A stretch of DNA of 64,000 nt, taken from contig JAQFVV010000568.1 in NCBI GenBank assembly GCA_028023455.1, positions 186,001 through 250,000 on the forward strand, given 5' to 3'. Positions 11,649 to 23,153 of this stretch are shown one piece after another; position 1 is the first letter of the stretch, and every line of letters starts with the position of its first letter. Source of the DNA: Epiperipatus broadwayi. Taxonomy: Eukaryota; Onychophora; Udeonychophora; Euonychophora; Peripatidae. The notes under the pieces were generated by a model that saw only the letters and a list, made by a program, of their open reading frames with translations, was not told where the DNA came from and made no database searches. A program made the translations under genes and the position numbers.

Positions 11649-12917
11649 GACATTAGAAATTACAGACCTATCAGTCTTTTATCAGTTTTATACAAATTTT
11701 TACTAAGAAAATTAAAACACATCTACAGAAAACACTGGATTTCCACTCACCAAGAGAACAAGCTGGATTTAAAAGTGGTTTGAGTACAGTAGATCATATC
11801 CAGGTACTGAGACAAATTATAGAAAGGACAAATGAATATGAGTTGCCATTATGCTTAGGATTTGTAGACTATGAAAAGGAATTTGATTCTATAAACATTT
11901 CTTCAGTGTTTAATGCATTGGATCATCAAGGTGTAGATCCAGGATATTGTCATATTTTGAAGAATATATATATAAATGCAACAGCAACAATTAGATTCCA
12001 TAATAATAGTAGGAAAATCAACATCGAAAAGGATGTAAGACAGGGTGACTCTGTATCTCCAAAACCTTTTACAGCAGTGCTACAAGAAGTATTTTGTGGA
12101 TTAAAATGGGAAGCTAAAGGAGTGTAAGTAAATGGATATTATTTAAGTCATTTAGATTTTACAGATGATGTAGTTGTTTTTGCAAATAATGCTTTAGAGC
12201 TGCAGGAAATGTTGCAGGCATTATCAGATGAAAGTAGGAAAGTAGGACTAAAAATAAATGTTAAGAAGACTAAAGTAATGTTTAATGGATTTTCTCACAA
12301 TATGAAAATAAAGATTGACTATGATGAGTTAGAAAAAGTTAACAGTTACAAATACCTTGGTCAGATTATTAATACAGATGGAAATATAATGGATGAAATT
12401 AATCATAGAATTAAACTTGGTTGGAGTGCTTTTGGTAGAAATAACTTGATACTGAAAGAAATATGCCTATGTGTTTAAAAAGGAATGTTTTTAATAAATG
12501 TGTTTTTCCAGTTCTTACTTATGGATCTGAGACTTGGACACTTAATAGAAGAGCAATACAGAGACTTCTGACCACTCAAAGAAATATGGAGAGATGCATG
12601 TTGGACATAACAAAAGGGATTGAAAATGCAATGTATGGGTAAGAGAGCAAACAGGTATTACTGACCTCATGCACAAAATTAAATGGTGATGGGGTTGGGC
12701 TGGACATATTGTTAGAAGAGATGATAACAGATGGACAATTGGAATTTTAATCTGGATTCCAAGAGATTGTAAAAAACCCATGTGAGATGGGTGGATGAAA
12801 TAAGAAAGTGTGCAGGGGTGATGTGGAGAAGAGAAGCTAAAGATAGGAAAAAATGGATTGAACTTGGAGAGACCTTCATCTTGCAGTGGATTGATACTGG
12901 TTGATGATGATGAATGA
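11649..12917 (+). pseudogene. RTE-like non-LTR retrotransposon, 5'-truncated
   Basis: The copy starts inside the reverse transcriptase at DIRNYRPISLLSVLYKF. It continues EQAGFKSGLSTVDHIQVLRQ, then LCLGFVDYEKEFDSI (first catalytic aspartate, FVDYEK), then VRQGDSVSPKPFTAVL, a stop at 12125-12127, VNGYYLSHLDFTDDVVVFAN (catalytic box FTDD), GLKINVKKTKVMFNG and NSYKYLGQIIN. The C-terminal tail WAGHIVRRDDNRWT, RWVDEIRKCAG and WIELGETFILQW is the hallmark of the endonuclease-reverse transcriptase proteins common in animal RTE-like elements. It ends in a short TGATGATGATGAATGA tail, as RTE elements often end in simple repeats. The endonuclease domain is missing. A frameshift near 11750 and stops at 12125, 12475 and later make it inactive. 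Duplication A begins directly at its 3' end. Confidence 0.82.
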
Positions 12918-14332
12918 ATTATTGAATGGAGAACTAAAGCCAAGGTTATTGGAAATAAAAATAAAATTATTACAATGAAAAAAATTATTAGCAAAATTGA
13001 TTTACTCTCTGGTTTAATGATATGTAGGTGTAATGTGAAATATTTCTGAGAATTGGTTGAATTTTTGCAAATGGAACAAGTACTTTGGGTGCTATTCTCA
13101 GGATACTTTCAAGTTTTCTGCATAATAGATGGATCGTTAAATAACATTTGGATATGTAATCAAACTAATCATGAATAACTAACCTGCTAACTTATAAAAA
13201 ATTATGTTGCATTATAAAAATATAATTACTGTTTCTTAAACTATCTGTTTTATATCACATTTTACTTTCAATAATTTTAGCTATTGTAGAAACCAGTTGC
13301 CATAAGCATTTTCATGTTATTAGGCATTTTGTAATACTTGTAATTTTCAGGTAAGCTAATATGTCATCATATATTTTAGGTAAATCTACAATATCTGAAG
13401 CCATCTAACATATTTACAAAAACTATCTTCTTGGAAAAGTTGTTGTTGACATTTACATTTGTTTTTACATTAATTTTATTTTTAAAAAAGAAATCATTGG
13501 TGATAAAATTAATTACAATATTTACAGCTTATGTTCTTTTCTGCATTAACTTATTAACAAAAAAATGGAAAACAATCTATATACAATGTTTACTCTTTAT
13601 TTGTATAAGCTGTATGCAGTCATATTGTTACCATTACCACAAACTTTCTGGGAAGATAGAATTCTGTATCTTTGAAAATATTCCACTGCTATCTTTACTT
13701 TTGGAAATAGTCCACTGCATCATGCTCAGTGATAAAAGATTCTGAATTTTTATTGTTGTGACAGTTTATAAAATCATCAGCTGACAAATGAAACATGTAG
13801 AATTGGATCAAAGTTAAACAATGTTAAAGTGTCTTGTTGCCTTTCATGTTATAAGTAAAAAGAGGAATAATTCTTCTTAATGAAATTTCTTGGATTTTTT
13901 AAAATGAACAATTGATTTATTAATTTTTTTAAACTTAACATGGAACACTTTTTCAGTAGATTGTTGGCCCTTAAATCTATATAATTACCAAAGTAAATAC
14001 TGCCAACAACTCACAAGCATCAATACAATCTGACAAAGTGATAATGTATTTATGTACTTATTCTAACCCAATGTTAAACACAATGGTAAAAGTAACATTT
14101 GTATGATGAATTTAATTAGCAGTGATCTTTGTTTGAAGAAATTCATTTAAAATTTGATTAGAGAGATATAGAAGATTTCCCTGGAAAATATTGCATTATT
14201 ATTTTACCATATTTAGTTTATCTATGCTACTATGTAAATGAAAATCCTTTAAAAAAGTGCTCTAATATGGCTTATATTAAACATCTTGTGACATTGTCAG
14301 GTGTGCTTGATTGAACATTACAGTGATACAAA

Positions 14333-14352
14333 TAATAATAATAATAATAATA
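14333..14352. repeat. (AAT)n microsatellite
   Basis: About seven AAT units. The equivalent site in duplication B (about 29470) is an imperfect AATAACAATAGC array. Confidence 0.85.
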
Positions 14353-14650
14353 TCATAAGTAGTTATAAAGCAAAAGTCAGATTTTTTTAAAAAAACAAAC
14401 AAACAAATCTATTTGTTTAAAATGCAAGAACATGGAATGGGGAAAATTTATTTTATCAAACTCTGAAGGATAAAAATGGTATAATGCACTGGTGAATAAA
14501 GAGCTCTTATGACTCATCATAATGAACCTTTATTTCTTAAAGAAAGGACATTTTAAAAAAATAGATAAATATAAGTATAATGAAAAAGGTTAGTCAGTCA
14601 GTATAATGAAATGCCTCTTCTCAGATATGCTGAAAATTCTAATTTACTAT

Positions 14651-14987
14651 TTTTTTATCAATAAATCATAATTTATTTATTTTTATCAAAAAAAAAAAAC
14701 AAACTTTATTAATCCAGAAAAAACGAAAAAATATATATCATTGTATGATAAAATCAATTGGCAAATTAAAGTTCAATAGACAGATTCTGCCAAGTGTTCA
14801 CTATTAAATAAAAAATGTAGAATAAAATTTCAATTTTATATATCGATATATATATTTTTTAAGGAAAGGTAATAGATAATATTCAACCTGGCCTTTAAAT
14901 GTCAATAATGTGAATTAGATCCCATGTGCTATTGAATAAAGTTTGTGATGATATTCAATTGTCTCTTTTTTTTATCATTTTGATTTT
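14651..14987. mobile_element. 337-bp insertion flanked by a 13-bp direct repeat
   Basis: TCTAATTTACTAT occurs at 14638-14650 and again at 14988-15000. Duplication B runs straight from CAAATTCTAATT to ATGATCCAAATTC without the intervening 337 bases, so it represents the empty site. The insert is non-coding, begins with T-rich sequence and holds an A-run at about 14690-14700. A 13-bp target duplication fits a short retroposon (SINE-like), perhaps in minus orientation with its tail on the left. I found no pol III box pair, so the class is an inference. Confidence 0.6.
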
Positions 14988-15358
14988 TCTAATTTACTAT
15001 GTTTTATGATCCAAATTCTTTATTCTATCAGTGAAATACTAATGGTTGCTAATTTAATTTGTGCTTGTGGTCTTATTTTATGTCCAGAGAATGCAGAGAA
15101 ATAAATTGATTAGTTTTTAATGGATAGCATTACTCTAACAATTTTTTTCAATGCATGAATTTTTTATTATCAAAAATTTAATTAATCTATTGTTATAAAT
15201 CTTAGACATTGGCCAAAATTTATTGAAAATAATAGTTTTGGATCATGATTTGTTTAAATGAATAATTGTACAGTTCATGGAAGTACTATCACAAACACTT
15301 TTTTAGACAAAAACACTACAATAAAGCAACATAGATTGAACATCACTAAAAACAATTG

Positions 15359-15801
15359 AACACAGAGGCAAAACTCTCCATACAGTAGCACCACTCAGTG
15401 CATGTCAGAGTAATCAATGGATGCAGAAAAATTTGTGTGTAAAATTCTTCTCTAGTGTCTACTCATTCAGTATCCCCAGACTAATTTCTTATTTGTGGCT
15501 ATCATCTATAAAGAACATTGGATCTCAGACTACTGTATCTAGATTTTAGGATATAATGCAACCCTCCACCAGCAATGTTTTATCTTTTATCTAACTATAA
15601 ATCTTTGAGTCCATTGTAACAATACAATAATGTTTTCAAGCTAAGCTCATTCATTTGTATTGACATATGGATTCCATCTCAGTTCCACATCCATACATTT
15701 TGGTATCATTGGTTCTTTAATAACCACAGTCACCATAATCCTATGGGCAGGATTGTTATTACACAATCAAACATTACATAAAAAATGGTGATCATGTGAA
15801 C
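15359..15801. mobile_element. 443-bp insertion flanked by an 8-bp direct repeat
   Basis: AACAATTG occurs at 15351-15358 and again at 15802-15809. Duplication B reads AAAAACAATTGTATTTA continuously at the corresponding point (about 30150), so it is the unfilled site. An 8-bp target duplication is usual for hAT-type DNA transposons. However, the insert ends (AACACAGAGGC and ATCATGTGAAC) do not form a clear terminal inverted repeat. No coding trace was recognised. Its base composition is less AT-rich than the surroundings. Confidence 0.55.
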
Positions 15802-15985
15802 AACAATTGTATTTTACTTACATTGCAATTTCATATTAAAAATTAGATTGAATCTGTAAAGATACAGAGAACAAAAATTTTGAAATATAATAAAAAACAA
15901 ACAAGAAAGATTAAAAATAAATGGTTTAAACTTTATATTTACATAATCATTTCTAAAGTGCTATATTTTACTATAGGTAACTTTA

Positions 15986-16490
15986 GGTTAACATTTTTTA
16001 TTTAGGCCTGTTAATATTATTTAAATTTTTCATCTTCAAAATTATTATAAGAGTCTATAACTCATTTTCATTATTTCAATATTTTCACTAATAATATTAT
16101 CTTGATCAGTAGTCTTGTGACTACAATGAATGACAAAACACATTGCTACTAAATGACAAAACATCACATAATCACTATTTTTTACACTTATGGAAACTGT
16201 CAAAACAGTCTCTACTAATAAATGCTACAAACTAAATAGTAATCTGGAAATATTGGTTGAGCAGGCACCAGATAGACAGTTTGTTAATGTTTTAATAGTT
16301 TTGATGGTTTGTAGTGTTTTATATTTATATTCTGAATAATTATAATCTAAATGTAGTTTATCAGTTTATTTGCTTATTGAATTAAGATATATTCATTTCA
16401 TTTTTTATTTAAAAAAAATATAAAATACATTTTTAATCAATATATTGTAACCAGTTCGCTTAGATAGAATACAATAATATAGTGTGTGTG
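15986..16490. other. AT-rich non-coding interval
   Basis: Nothing recognised between duplication A and PLE3. Confidence 0.5.
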
Positions 16491-17106
16491 CATATATATG
16501 TGTAATTATTCAAAACAATACAATAATTAATACAGTGAAAAATATTTTAAAAAACAAATATAATAGAAGTACTTTCAACTATCTATGTAGAGTTGTCAAC
16601 TAGATTCAAGCCGTATTACATTACAAAAAAAAACCGTTACAAAAATTGAGAAAAGATCAAAAGAGCATTTGTTGTTATATAAACGAGTACAAAAATCAAG
16701 ACAAGAAAATGTAAGAAATGATGATGTATCACCATCAGTATTTTTTGATGATAATGTAACATGTAATTATGGTTTTGATTTTGATTTTAATAAAGTTAAA
16801 ATTTTGTGTATTGAAACAAATAATAATAAACACAAAATTAAAGAAGCTATGTTAATAAAAAGTGAAAAGCAACATTTGATAGATAGACAGGCAGCCAATA
16901 TAAAAATTAATGAATTGTGGGAAAATTGATGTATGACGTATTACTTTTTGTTTACATTTGTAACAGTTTTTTTTTTTGTAATATGGCTTGAATCTAGTTG
17001 ACAACGACTACATAGATAATTGAAAGTACTGATACTATATTTGTTTTTTAAAATATTTTTTACTGTATTAATTATTGTATTGTTTTGAATAATTACATAT
17101 ATATTA
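16491..17106 (+). mobile_element. Short Penelope-like copy with ~150-bp inverted terminal arms (PLE3)
   Basis: The left arm (16491-16649) and right arm (about 16958-17106) are reverse complements over roughly 150 bases with only scattered differences. The shared sequence includes TGTAATTATTCAAAACAATA, ATATTTTAAAAAACAAATAT, TATCTATGTAG and TTGTCAACTAGATTCAAGCC, then an A-run and TGTTAC/CGTTAC. Between the arms lies only the tail of a GIY-YIG domain. A single open frame with inverted flanking repeats is a known structural form of Penelope-like insertions, where pseudo-LTRs may be inverted. A (TA)n tract at 17131-17157 lies just beyond the right arm. Confidence 0.72.
16625..16929 (+). pseudogene. 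PLE3 GIY-YIG domain tail
   Basis: The frame runs from about 16625 (KIEKRSKEHLLLYKRVQ) to a stop at 16927-16929. KRSKEH matches the arginine-helix and histidine of GIY-YIG nucleases in Penelope-like elements. The sequence then reads SPSVFFDD, YGFDFDFNKVKILCIETNN, HKIKEAMLIKS and LIDRQAANIKINELW, matching the C-terminal half of the domain (FDFD..KIL, KIKEA..I, ID.....I...W). The GIY and YIG motifs, the connector and the whole RT are missing. No frame break is visible in the retained 100 or so codons, so it may be a young severe truncation rather than a decayed copy. Confidence 0.72.
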
Positions 17107-17129
17107 TTATAATTGGAATACAGACATTG

Positions 17130-17130
<1 letters not shown>

Positions 17131-17157
<27 letters not shown>
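17131..17157. repeat. (TA)n microsatellite
   Basis: A run of about 13 TA units next to the right arm of PLE3. Confidence 0.9.
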
Positions 17158-17160
<3 letters not shown>

Positions 17161-20100
17161 GCCATTACAATTTAGTCAATAGCTAAATTTGTAGTAATGT
17201 GCACGAAAGAAAATGTAAAACAAAAATCATCATCACATTTTTATATAAAAAGGAAGCTGTAGGGCATCTAAGTTTAAACCCTATAAGATCCATTTCTAAA
17301 AGCTTAGGATAGAAAGAGAGTGGGACAACAGTTATAGTCTTTAATTGTTTGTGTGTTGATAGAAAACTGAAAAAGAGTAGTACACACAGTTAATTATTCA
17401 GTATTTTTTTTTTAAAAAAATAAAGTTATAATGCATATGTATAGGCAGTGTGTGTTATAAAAGCTATTTAGTTAGTCACTTTTAAATTACGCATATTAAC
17501 TTTCTTTAAAACTAACCTACACTTGCTAAATTTTAATATCTTATTCTATACTTCTATTTTTGCTTTTCTATAATTGTAAGTTGGAATTAAAAGCTAGGGA
17601 TTTGATTTTAAATATTAAGGTTAGAATTACTCAGCTAGCAATTGGATTATTTTAATGTCAGTTTATAAATAATTTGAATGAGTGTGTGTGTACATTGCAT
17701 ACATAAACTACATTTTTATTTATTAAATATTGAAAGAAAAAGAAGAAAATCTGTTAAATTATTTTTTTTACTCAACAATTTTGTATTATAAGGGTTGATT
17801 TTCTGTTGAAAATCTTAGAGACAATGTGAGAAGTCTAATTTTAAAAACATCTCATTTTAAGATCAAAAGAAAGAAGCTCAAATTTGATATGTTACAGAGG
17901 TATAAAAAAGGATTAAGAATATTTTTTCCATCAAAACAAAAGTTTGTCTAAAAATCAGGATAGTGAGATTTTTAGTACTATTAGCTAATAAATGATTTGG
18001 TTGAAAATAAGTTATAAATTTAATTAGAAGAGGTGGTCAAAAATAGAAAAAAAAATCGGATATAAAAGCAGTCTGGAAAATCAGTTGATATTATAAAGAC
18101 TTTTAAAAATTATTGAAACTAGAAAAGACAAGGATTTTTAGTTCGACCCGATATTCTTTTTTAAATCATTTTTTTTAATATAAAGTTTTTGAAGGTTAAA
18201 AATATAAGAATGTCAGGCTAGAAAAAAAAAAATGTCTCATCGTGGGGCTTTTTCCAGGCCACTTTGGAACCAGCATATCATATAGGAAAGAAAAGATGTT
18301 TTGTCTGAAAAATAATATTCTACACCTTTCAACTGACTGAGAGAAATAAGATGTTTTTAAATAGAAAGAAGAAAACATTCACCTGTATTGGAAGGCGATC
18401 AGGAAAATCTACTGATAAATATTAAATCATCAAGTCCAATTAATTGTTCCAGTAACTGAGTTTAAACCCAAGAAAATTTATAAATGTGAAAACAACTGCT
18501 GTACTTCATCCACTAAACGAATCATGCTTGATAGGAAGAGAAGAAGAGTTAATATAATGATTTCCAAATTGTCCACTAAAGCAAATAACCTCAATGAAAT
18601 CATCATCATCAAATAATTATACACCTCAAGAAAAAGATTGTTCCAAAGAAACATGGAAATTGTTGCTGTGAAAGATAGACATTAAACAAGATAAATTTGA
18701 ATCATTGGAAGTCGCGCCAAAGAGTGGAACTGGTAATATGAATTTTTTATGTTTTCTTTATGATATCAGAGACTTAGTAAAATTTTAGTAACAGAATGGT
18801 ATATTTTTGTTTAAAGAACTTTTAAAACAACCAGGATCAATTGAAACCAAGAATTTGTTAATAACGATAAACATAGGCTTTATTAATGATTTTATATGTA
18901 CTAAAATTATGATTGTCTATTAACCTAAATTTATGAAATGTTATTAATATGTAACTTTTTTTTTGTTATTATGGGGATAAGACATGCACATACATAATAA
19001 TATAATACTTGTTGCATATATGTTACTATGTGTGAATGTAAAACAATAAACCATATCAAGAATATTAGAGTATTGTGCTTTAAGTTAAAGTATAGCATTT
19101 CAGAGGGTAGAAGGGAGGGGGAAGGAAATAATTTAAAACTTGTTTCTAAAACTTGCTCTTTCCAATTTTACTAACATTTATTTTTTGTCATTCTACTTTA
19201 CTTGTTAGATTTATAAAAGTATGTGTGCCAATGAGTGAATATTTTTTTTTGTTTATGAAATATTTTCTTGTGAAGTGAAAATCTTAGAAAATTTGACATC
19301 TAATTTAATATAAAATTATACCAGTTGCAGGAAAGGGGGAAGAATTTAAAATTAATGTTATGATTTTAAAACAGTCAATTATGATTATTGTTATTATTGT
19401 TAATATCAATTTTCATGTAGATATAGAAATTTTTATGTATATGTTAGAAATGCAGCAATAAATATTAGTTTATTTTATTAAAGGAGGTGTATATATTTCA
19501 TTAAGAGTAGTTTTTATTAAGTGTGATCATTCATCATCAAGGTCAATATTAGCTATTTAAGTTCCAATTGATATACTAAAATTAAGCAATAATTATGAAT
19601 TTATTTATAAAATTTAGGTTTATGATTAGGCTTAGTCCTAAAGCTGTGGTTGAAACCATTATTGTTATCATTATTGTCATCATCATCATCAACATTTTAA
19701 TTAATGAGCTGTTTAAATGTTTAAAGGCCATAAATAAATATTGATTTCTTATTATTATTATTATAATAACCACCATTCCATCATCTATTTCATGCAAGGA
19801 TGAGTGAATTGCCATTCTAAATTAATAATAATCTGAGCTAGTAAAACTTATAAAAAAAATATTGAAATGCATTTATTATGTTAAGATCTAGGAAATGATT
19901 TCTGTCTAATGAATTTTATATATTCCTCTTTATTTTAAAGATGTTTTATGTTACCTAGGTGTTTACTTAAATATTAGTGCATACAGTGCTATGGGTCTAA
20001 AATCAAAATCATACATTTTGTAAAAAATAAGGTACCAAAGGGATTCCAACCAGGTACATGTGAAAAAGTTATAAATATAACTTTGTCTAGGTCCAGCTAA

Positions 20101-20337
20101 TCTAGTGGTGCCCTGCTAGACCATATTCACTTGATATTTATTTAAATATGCACTTGACATCCAGCCAAGAGATGAAAGTGAATGAAATCTACCATCTATA
20201 TACCTGAGAAGATATTTTATTAAGTCATCAGTGTACTCACTCACTTGATTTTTATATACCTGAGTTATAATAGTTTGTTCTGAATAATAATTGCTTATAG
20301 TTTGATCTACTTATTTATGGATGATACAATGCCTGCC
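17158..20337. other. AT-rich non-coding interval
   Basis: About 3.2 kb with no supported gene. It contains short ATT/ATC-type simple repeats near 19670-19770 and no recognisable transposon coding trace. Short open frames here have low-complexity composition. Confidence 0.5.
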
Positions 20338-20727
20338 TAACCAGGATTCGAGATAGGCCAGACACCTTAAATGACTAGTCTCCAGGCATTATCATCTCTA
20401 ATTATTGATATTATGATATCTTTGACAATATAATTATAGAAATATGTTTAATTTATTCCTACTCATCATTTAATATTTATTTACTATTATACGATCCAGG
20501 AGTGTGTTTCATTTAATCCAACATTATTTTAAATATTATGATCTTATACATTATAGACTACTCAGATATGGTAATGAATCTTTTGAACTCACCTAATTTA
20601 GTTACAATGATTTACTATTATAGCTACTATCCAGGTATAAAATGGTAAAGATGGTAATATTTATATTTGGAATCATTTCTACCTTCATTTAAGTTATAAT
20701 TCTTTTGATCAACTTAACATTGTTACA
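20338..20727 (+). mobile_element. LTR of gypsy-type element G1
   Basis: From about 20338 the sequence aligns with G2 (from about 41550): AGGCCAGACACCTTAAATGA, CTAGTCTCCAGGCATTATCA and TTTCATTTAATCCAA are shared. The alignment continues across the presumed LTR end, TTGTTACA. G2 is about 135 bases shorter. The LTR end is placed at 20727 because a primer-binding site starts one base later. No second LTR copy was found downstream in this window, so the 3' half of G1 is missing. Confidence 0.6.
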
Positions 20728-20728
20728 A

Positions 20729-20746
20729 TGGCACCCAACATGAGGC
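20729..20746 (+). promoter_or_regulatory. tRNA-Lys-like primer-binding site of G1
   Basis: TGGCACCCAACATGAGGC matches the tRNA-Lys(1,2) type primer-binding sequence TGGCGCCCAACGTGGGGC at 15 of 18 positions. All three differences are G-to-A. The site lies one base after the LTR end, as expected for priming minus-strand DNA synthesis. G2 and G3 have related sites. Confidence 0.65.
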
Positions 20747-21280
20747 CATGATGTGTCACCATATACCTAAAAAAGGGAGTCTATAGAATGATGGGAGATG
20801 TGTGGTTAAAAAGAAATTTTTTTTTAGTAAAATTTTTTGGGAAATTTTTTTTGTCTTACAAAATTGTCTTAGCCATATAGTCTTATTTTAGATTTGTGTG
20901 TGATGTTTAATATGATTTAATTTTTCATTGATGATGATAAAATGGGTACAGTCATAAAACAGCTTAGTTTTAATTTTCTCAATTTCGAAAATAGATATGT
21001 ATATCACAACTTAAGATAGTGGTGAAATAAATGAAAGAATCTTTTTTTTGAAACATTAGAATAATTTATTGCCAGATAGGATAGGCATAGCAATAGTGAT
21101 GAATTATGGGTTAGTAGACTCATGTGTGTTTGGAGAGTTCATTTTGTAAAAAGTCTAAGATTTTGGAGGTTGGATTGGATATTTGATCATTGGAGTTTGG
21201 TTGGTTAGATTGCAGTTTTGATGATGAGTGGAGAGTTTTGTCATTGCCTTGAGAATGCTATGTATTCATGTGAACCATGA

Positions 21281-21526
21281 ATGATCAAACCCATTCACTG
21301 CTCCAACCCAATTTATAAGTTATCTTTATTTTATCATGAAGCAGTTAAAAGCAGTCCTGCCATGATATCAGCCTATAAGTCTCCGAGAGAGAGAGCATGG
21401 CATAGTTTTCCAATCCAGTTTTTGTTATCCTTATTTTATCATGAAGCAGTTAACAGCAATCCTGCCATGATATCAGCCTATAAGTCTCCAAGACAGAGAG
21501 CAAGACTTAGTTTTTGTAGCCTATAA
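21281..21526 (+). CDS. Leader open frame of G1, conserved in G2; function unknown
   Basis: An 81-codon frame starts at ATG in the leader between the primer-binding site and gag. It reads MIKPIHCSN, KLSLFYHEAV, SPAMISAYKSPRERA, then repeats LLSLFYHEAV, NPAMISAYKSPRQRA. The internal repeat reflects a 105-bp tandem duplication (units from 21321 and 21426). G2 carries a single unit in the same frame at 42347-42562 (KLSLFYHEAV, SPAMLSAYTSSRQRA), where the start codon is GTG. Conservation of frame between diverged copies is suggestive. However, the DNA itself is similar enough that this is not proof of translation. It may equally be a structured RNA leader. No known domain was recognised. Confidence 0.3.
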   Translation: MIKPIHCSNPIYKLSLFYHEAVKSSPAMISAYKSPRERAWHSFPIQFLLSLFYHEAVNSNPAMISAYKSPRQRARLSFCSL

Positions 21527-22043
21527 TAAGCAGGGCATTTTTGATACTTGCCACATAAGACTCCAAGAGAGATAGAAAGGCATAGTTTATCTACTTTAGC
21601 CCCTAATACTTAAAATACTTCTTTTTACTGCAACAGAGTTTGCAACATTCAATCAAGGGTTGTGGTAGTTAATGGTGATTGAATTGGGATGATCTTCTGA
21701 GTGCTCATGATGCATTGTGTAATTATAGTGCTGTGACTGAATTCTTTTATTTGTCTCATGATTGTGAACTGCTAATCATTCTGTGGACTGTCAATATCTG
21801 TCAGATCTCTAGTAGAATAGATGGATGTATAATTTGGGCTATTGCAGACAGACATGCACTATATAGATTATTGTTGTGTGATTCATCAAATATTAAATAA
21901 TTTTTTTTTGTATTTGTAAAGCATAATAGAGCAGGGTGAAAAGCAAATCAGTCGGTCAGTCAGAAATAGGTGTCAGACAAGAAATGATGTGTGGGTTTTT
22001 GGTGGCTGGGGAAGCACAGATGGGATATATATGATTTTAAAAC

Positions 22044-22440
22044 ATGAGTGAAGTAAATAATACTACTGAGGAGGTTATGGAAGAGAAAGGTGTTCCAATC
22101 CCAGGGATCAGTGATAGTTTTTATACTGAAGAAGGGGATGGGGAGGTTTTTTTTAAAAAAGCACAAGGAAAAGAGGAAGTAGAGGAAAATGCCTCTAAAG
22201 TTAGTAGCAATAATAAGACCTCAAGTGTGGAAGTAGATAAGCCAGAAGTAGGCCAGACTCAGATGGCCATGCAAGTGCCATCAGGGATGGAATTAATGAT
22301 GATGCAGATGTTCCAAAGTATAGAAAGTTTATGAGAAGATGGTAAGCAGGGTATGGAAAGTTTGGGGGAAGATCTCAAAGAAAAAATAGATAACTCTATT
22401 GAGAGCAACAGCCGAATAATCATGGCCTTGGAAACTAGGA
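22044..22440 (+). pseudogene. gag-like N-terminus of G1
   Basis: The frame starts at ATG 22044 (MSEVNNTTEEVMEE), is acidic for about 75 residues, then reads GMELMMMQMFQSIESL before a stop at 22332-22334. In the same frame it continues with GKQGMESLGEDLKEK, SNSRIIMALETRIE and a (TA)n tract. The methionine- and charge-rich coiled-coil start with MMMQMFQSI closely matches G2 (MIMQMFRSIKEDN). Such N-terminal coiled coils are common in animal gypsy gag proteins. No zinc knuckle is visible. The stop and the TA expansion indicate decay. Confidence 0.5.
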
Positions 22441-22442
22441 TA

Positions 22443-22445
<3 letters not shown>

Positions 22446-22483
<38 letters not shown>

Positions 22484-22505
22484 AGGATAGAATATATATA
22501 TATAA
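22446..22505. repeat. (TA)n microsatellite pair
   Basis: TA runs at about 22446-22479 and 22494-22503 are separated by AAAGTAGGATAGA, a copy of the sequence just before the first run. Confidence 0.9.
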
Positions 22506-23153
22506 AGTAAAGAAAGAGTAGAAATAAACACAGACAAAAATTGTAGTAGATATTTTCTATATTCATTGAAATAAAAAAATTATAATAAATAATAACTGAT
22601 TTGTTTTATAAATTAAACATTTAAAAGGTCTGAATAAATATAAATATTGTATTATTTTTATTCTGATTTTGAAATTTAAAAATAAGCATGTTTTCTAATA
22701 ATTGTAAAAATGTTGATTTTTGAAATCTTTTAATTAATTTGTAAATATCTATCATCTGAGTAAAAACATGTATGTAAATTTTAAAGGATTAAAGTTAATT
22801 GAAATCAACTTTTTCCAATCACACTTTGATAAAAATTTCAAGCTTGTTTTCAAGAAGATTACATAGATTGAAAACAGTCACTAGGTTTTATCACATGACC
22901 CAACCAAAATTATAAAAAGACTGATAAAAAATATCATTTAGTTTTGCTTGCAGTTTTGTAAGAATTAGCCAGAAATGTTTGGTTTTAATAGTTTAAGTAG
23001 TGGCCAACTAGGTGAACTGCTAAGTTTGGCTATTAAATTTTTTTGAGTAAATGGCAGCAATTAGCTAACAAAAATAGATAGGTGCAGTTTATTGTTGGTT
23101 GTAGCAGAGAGTTGGAATAATAGCTATCATGAACTGATGTAGCTGAAGGCAGG

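Larger units (their letters stand above)
12918..15985 (+). repeat. Duplication A (homologous to 28081-30325)
   Basis: Starting at ATTATTGAATGGAGA (12918), this interval aligns with the segment starting at 28081. Shared blocks include GAAATATTTC, GCATTAACTTATT (about 13542 and 28702), GTCCACTGCATCATG/GTCCACAGCATCATG, CAATGTTAAAGTGTCTT, TTGAACATTAC.GTGATACAAATAATAA, ATGATCCAAATTCTTTATT and GGCCAAAATTTATTGAAAAT (about 15212 and 30003). Substitutions and indels are frequent. The longest open frame (13431-13745) is interrupted in the other copy, so the duplicated DNA does not appear to be protein coding. This copy has two extra insertions, listed separately. Confidence 0.8.

Noticed and set aside
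12542-12994. 150-codon minus-strand open frame
   Set aside because: It is antisense to the C-terminal tail of the RTE-like element, whose plus-strand reading has clear family motifs.
13431-13745. 104-codon plus-strand open frame in duplication A
   Set aside because: The homologous part of duplication B is interrupted by stops and frame changes, so there is no sign of protein-level conservation. The hydrophobic composition follows from AT-rich DNA.
16491-17106. Hammerhead ribozyme in Penelope-like terminal repeats
   Set aside because: Such ribozymes are known in this superfamily, but I found no CTGATGA and GAAA core in the proper arrangement near any of the three copies.
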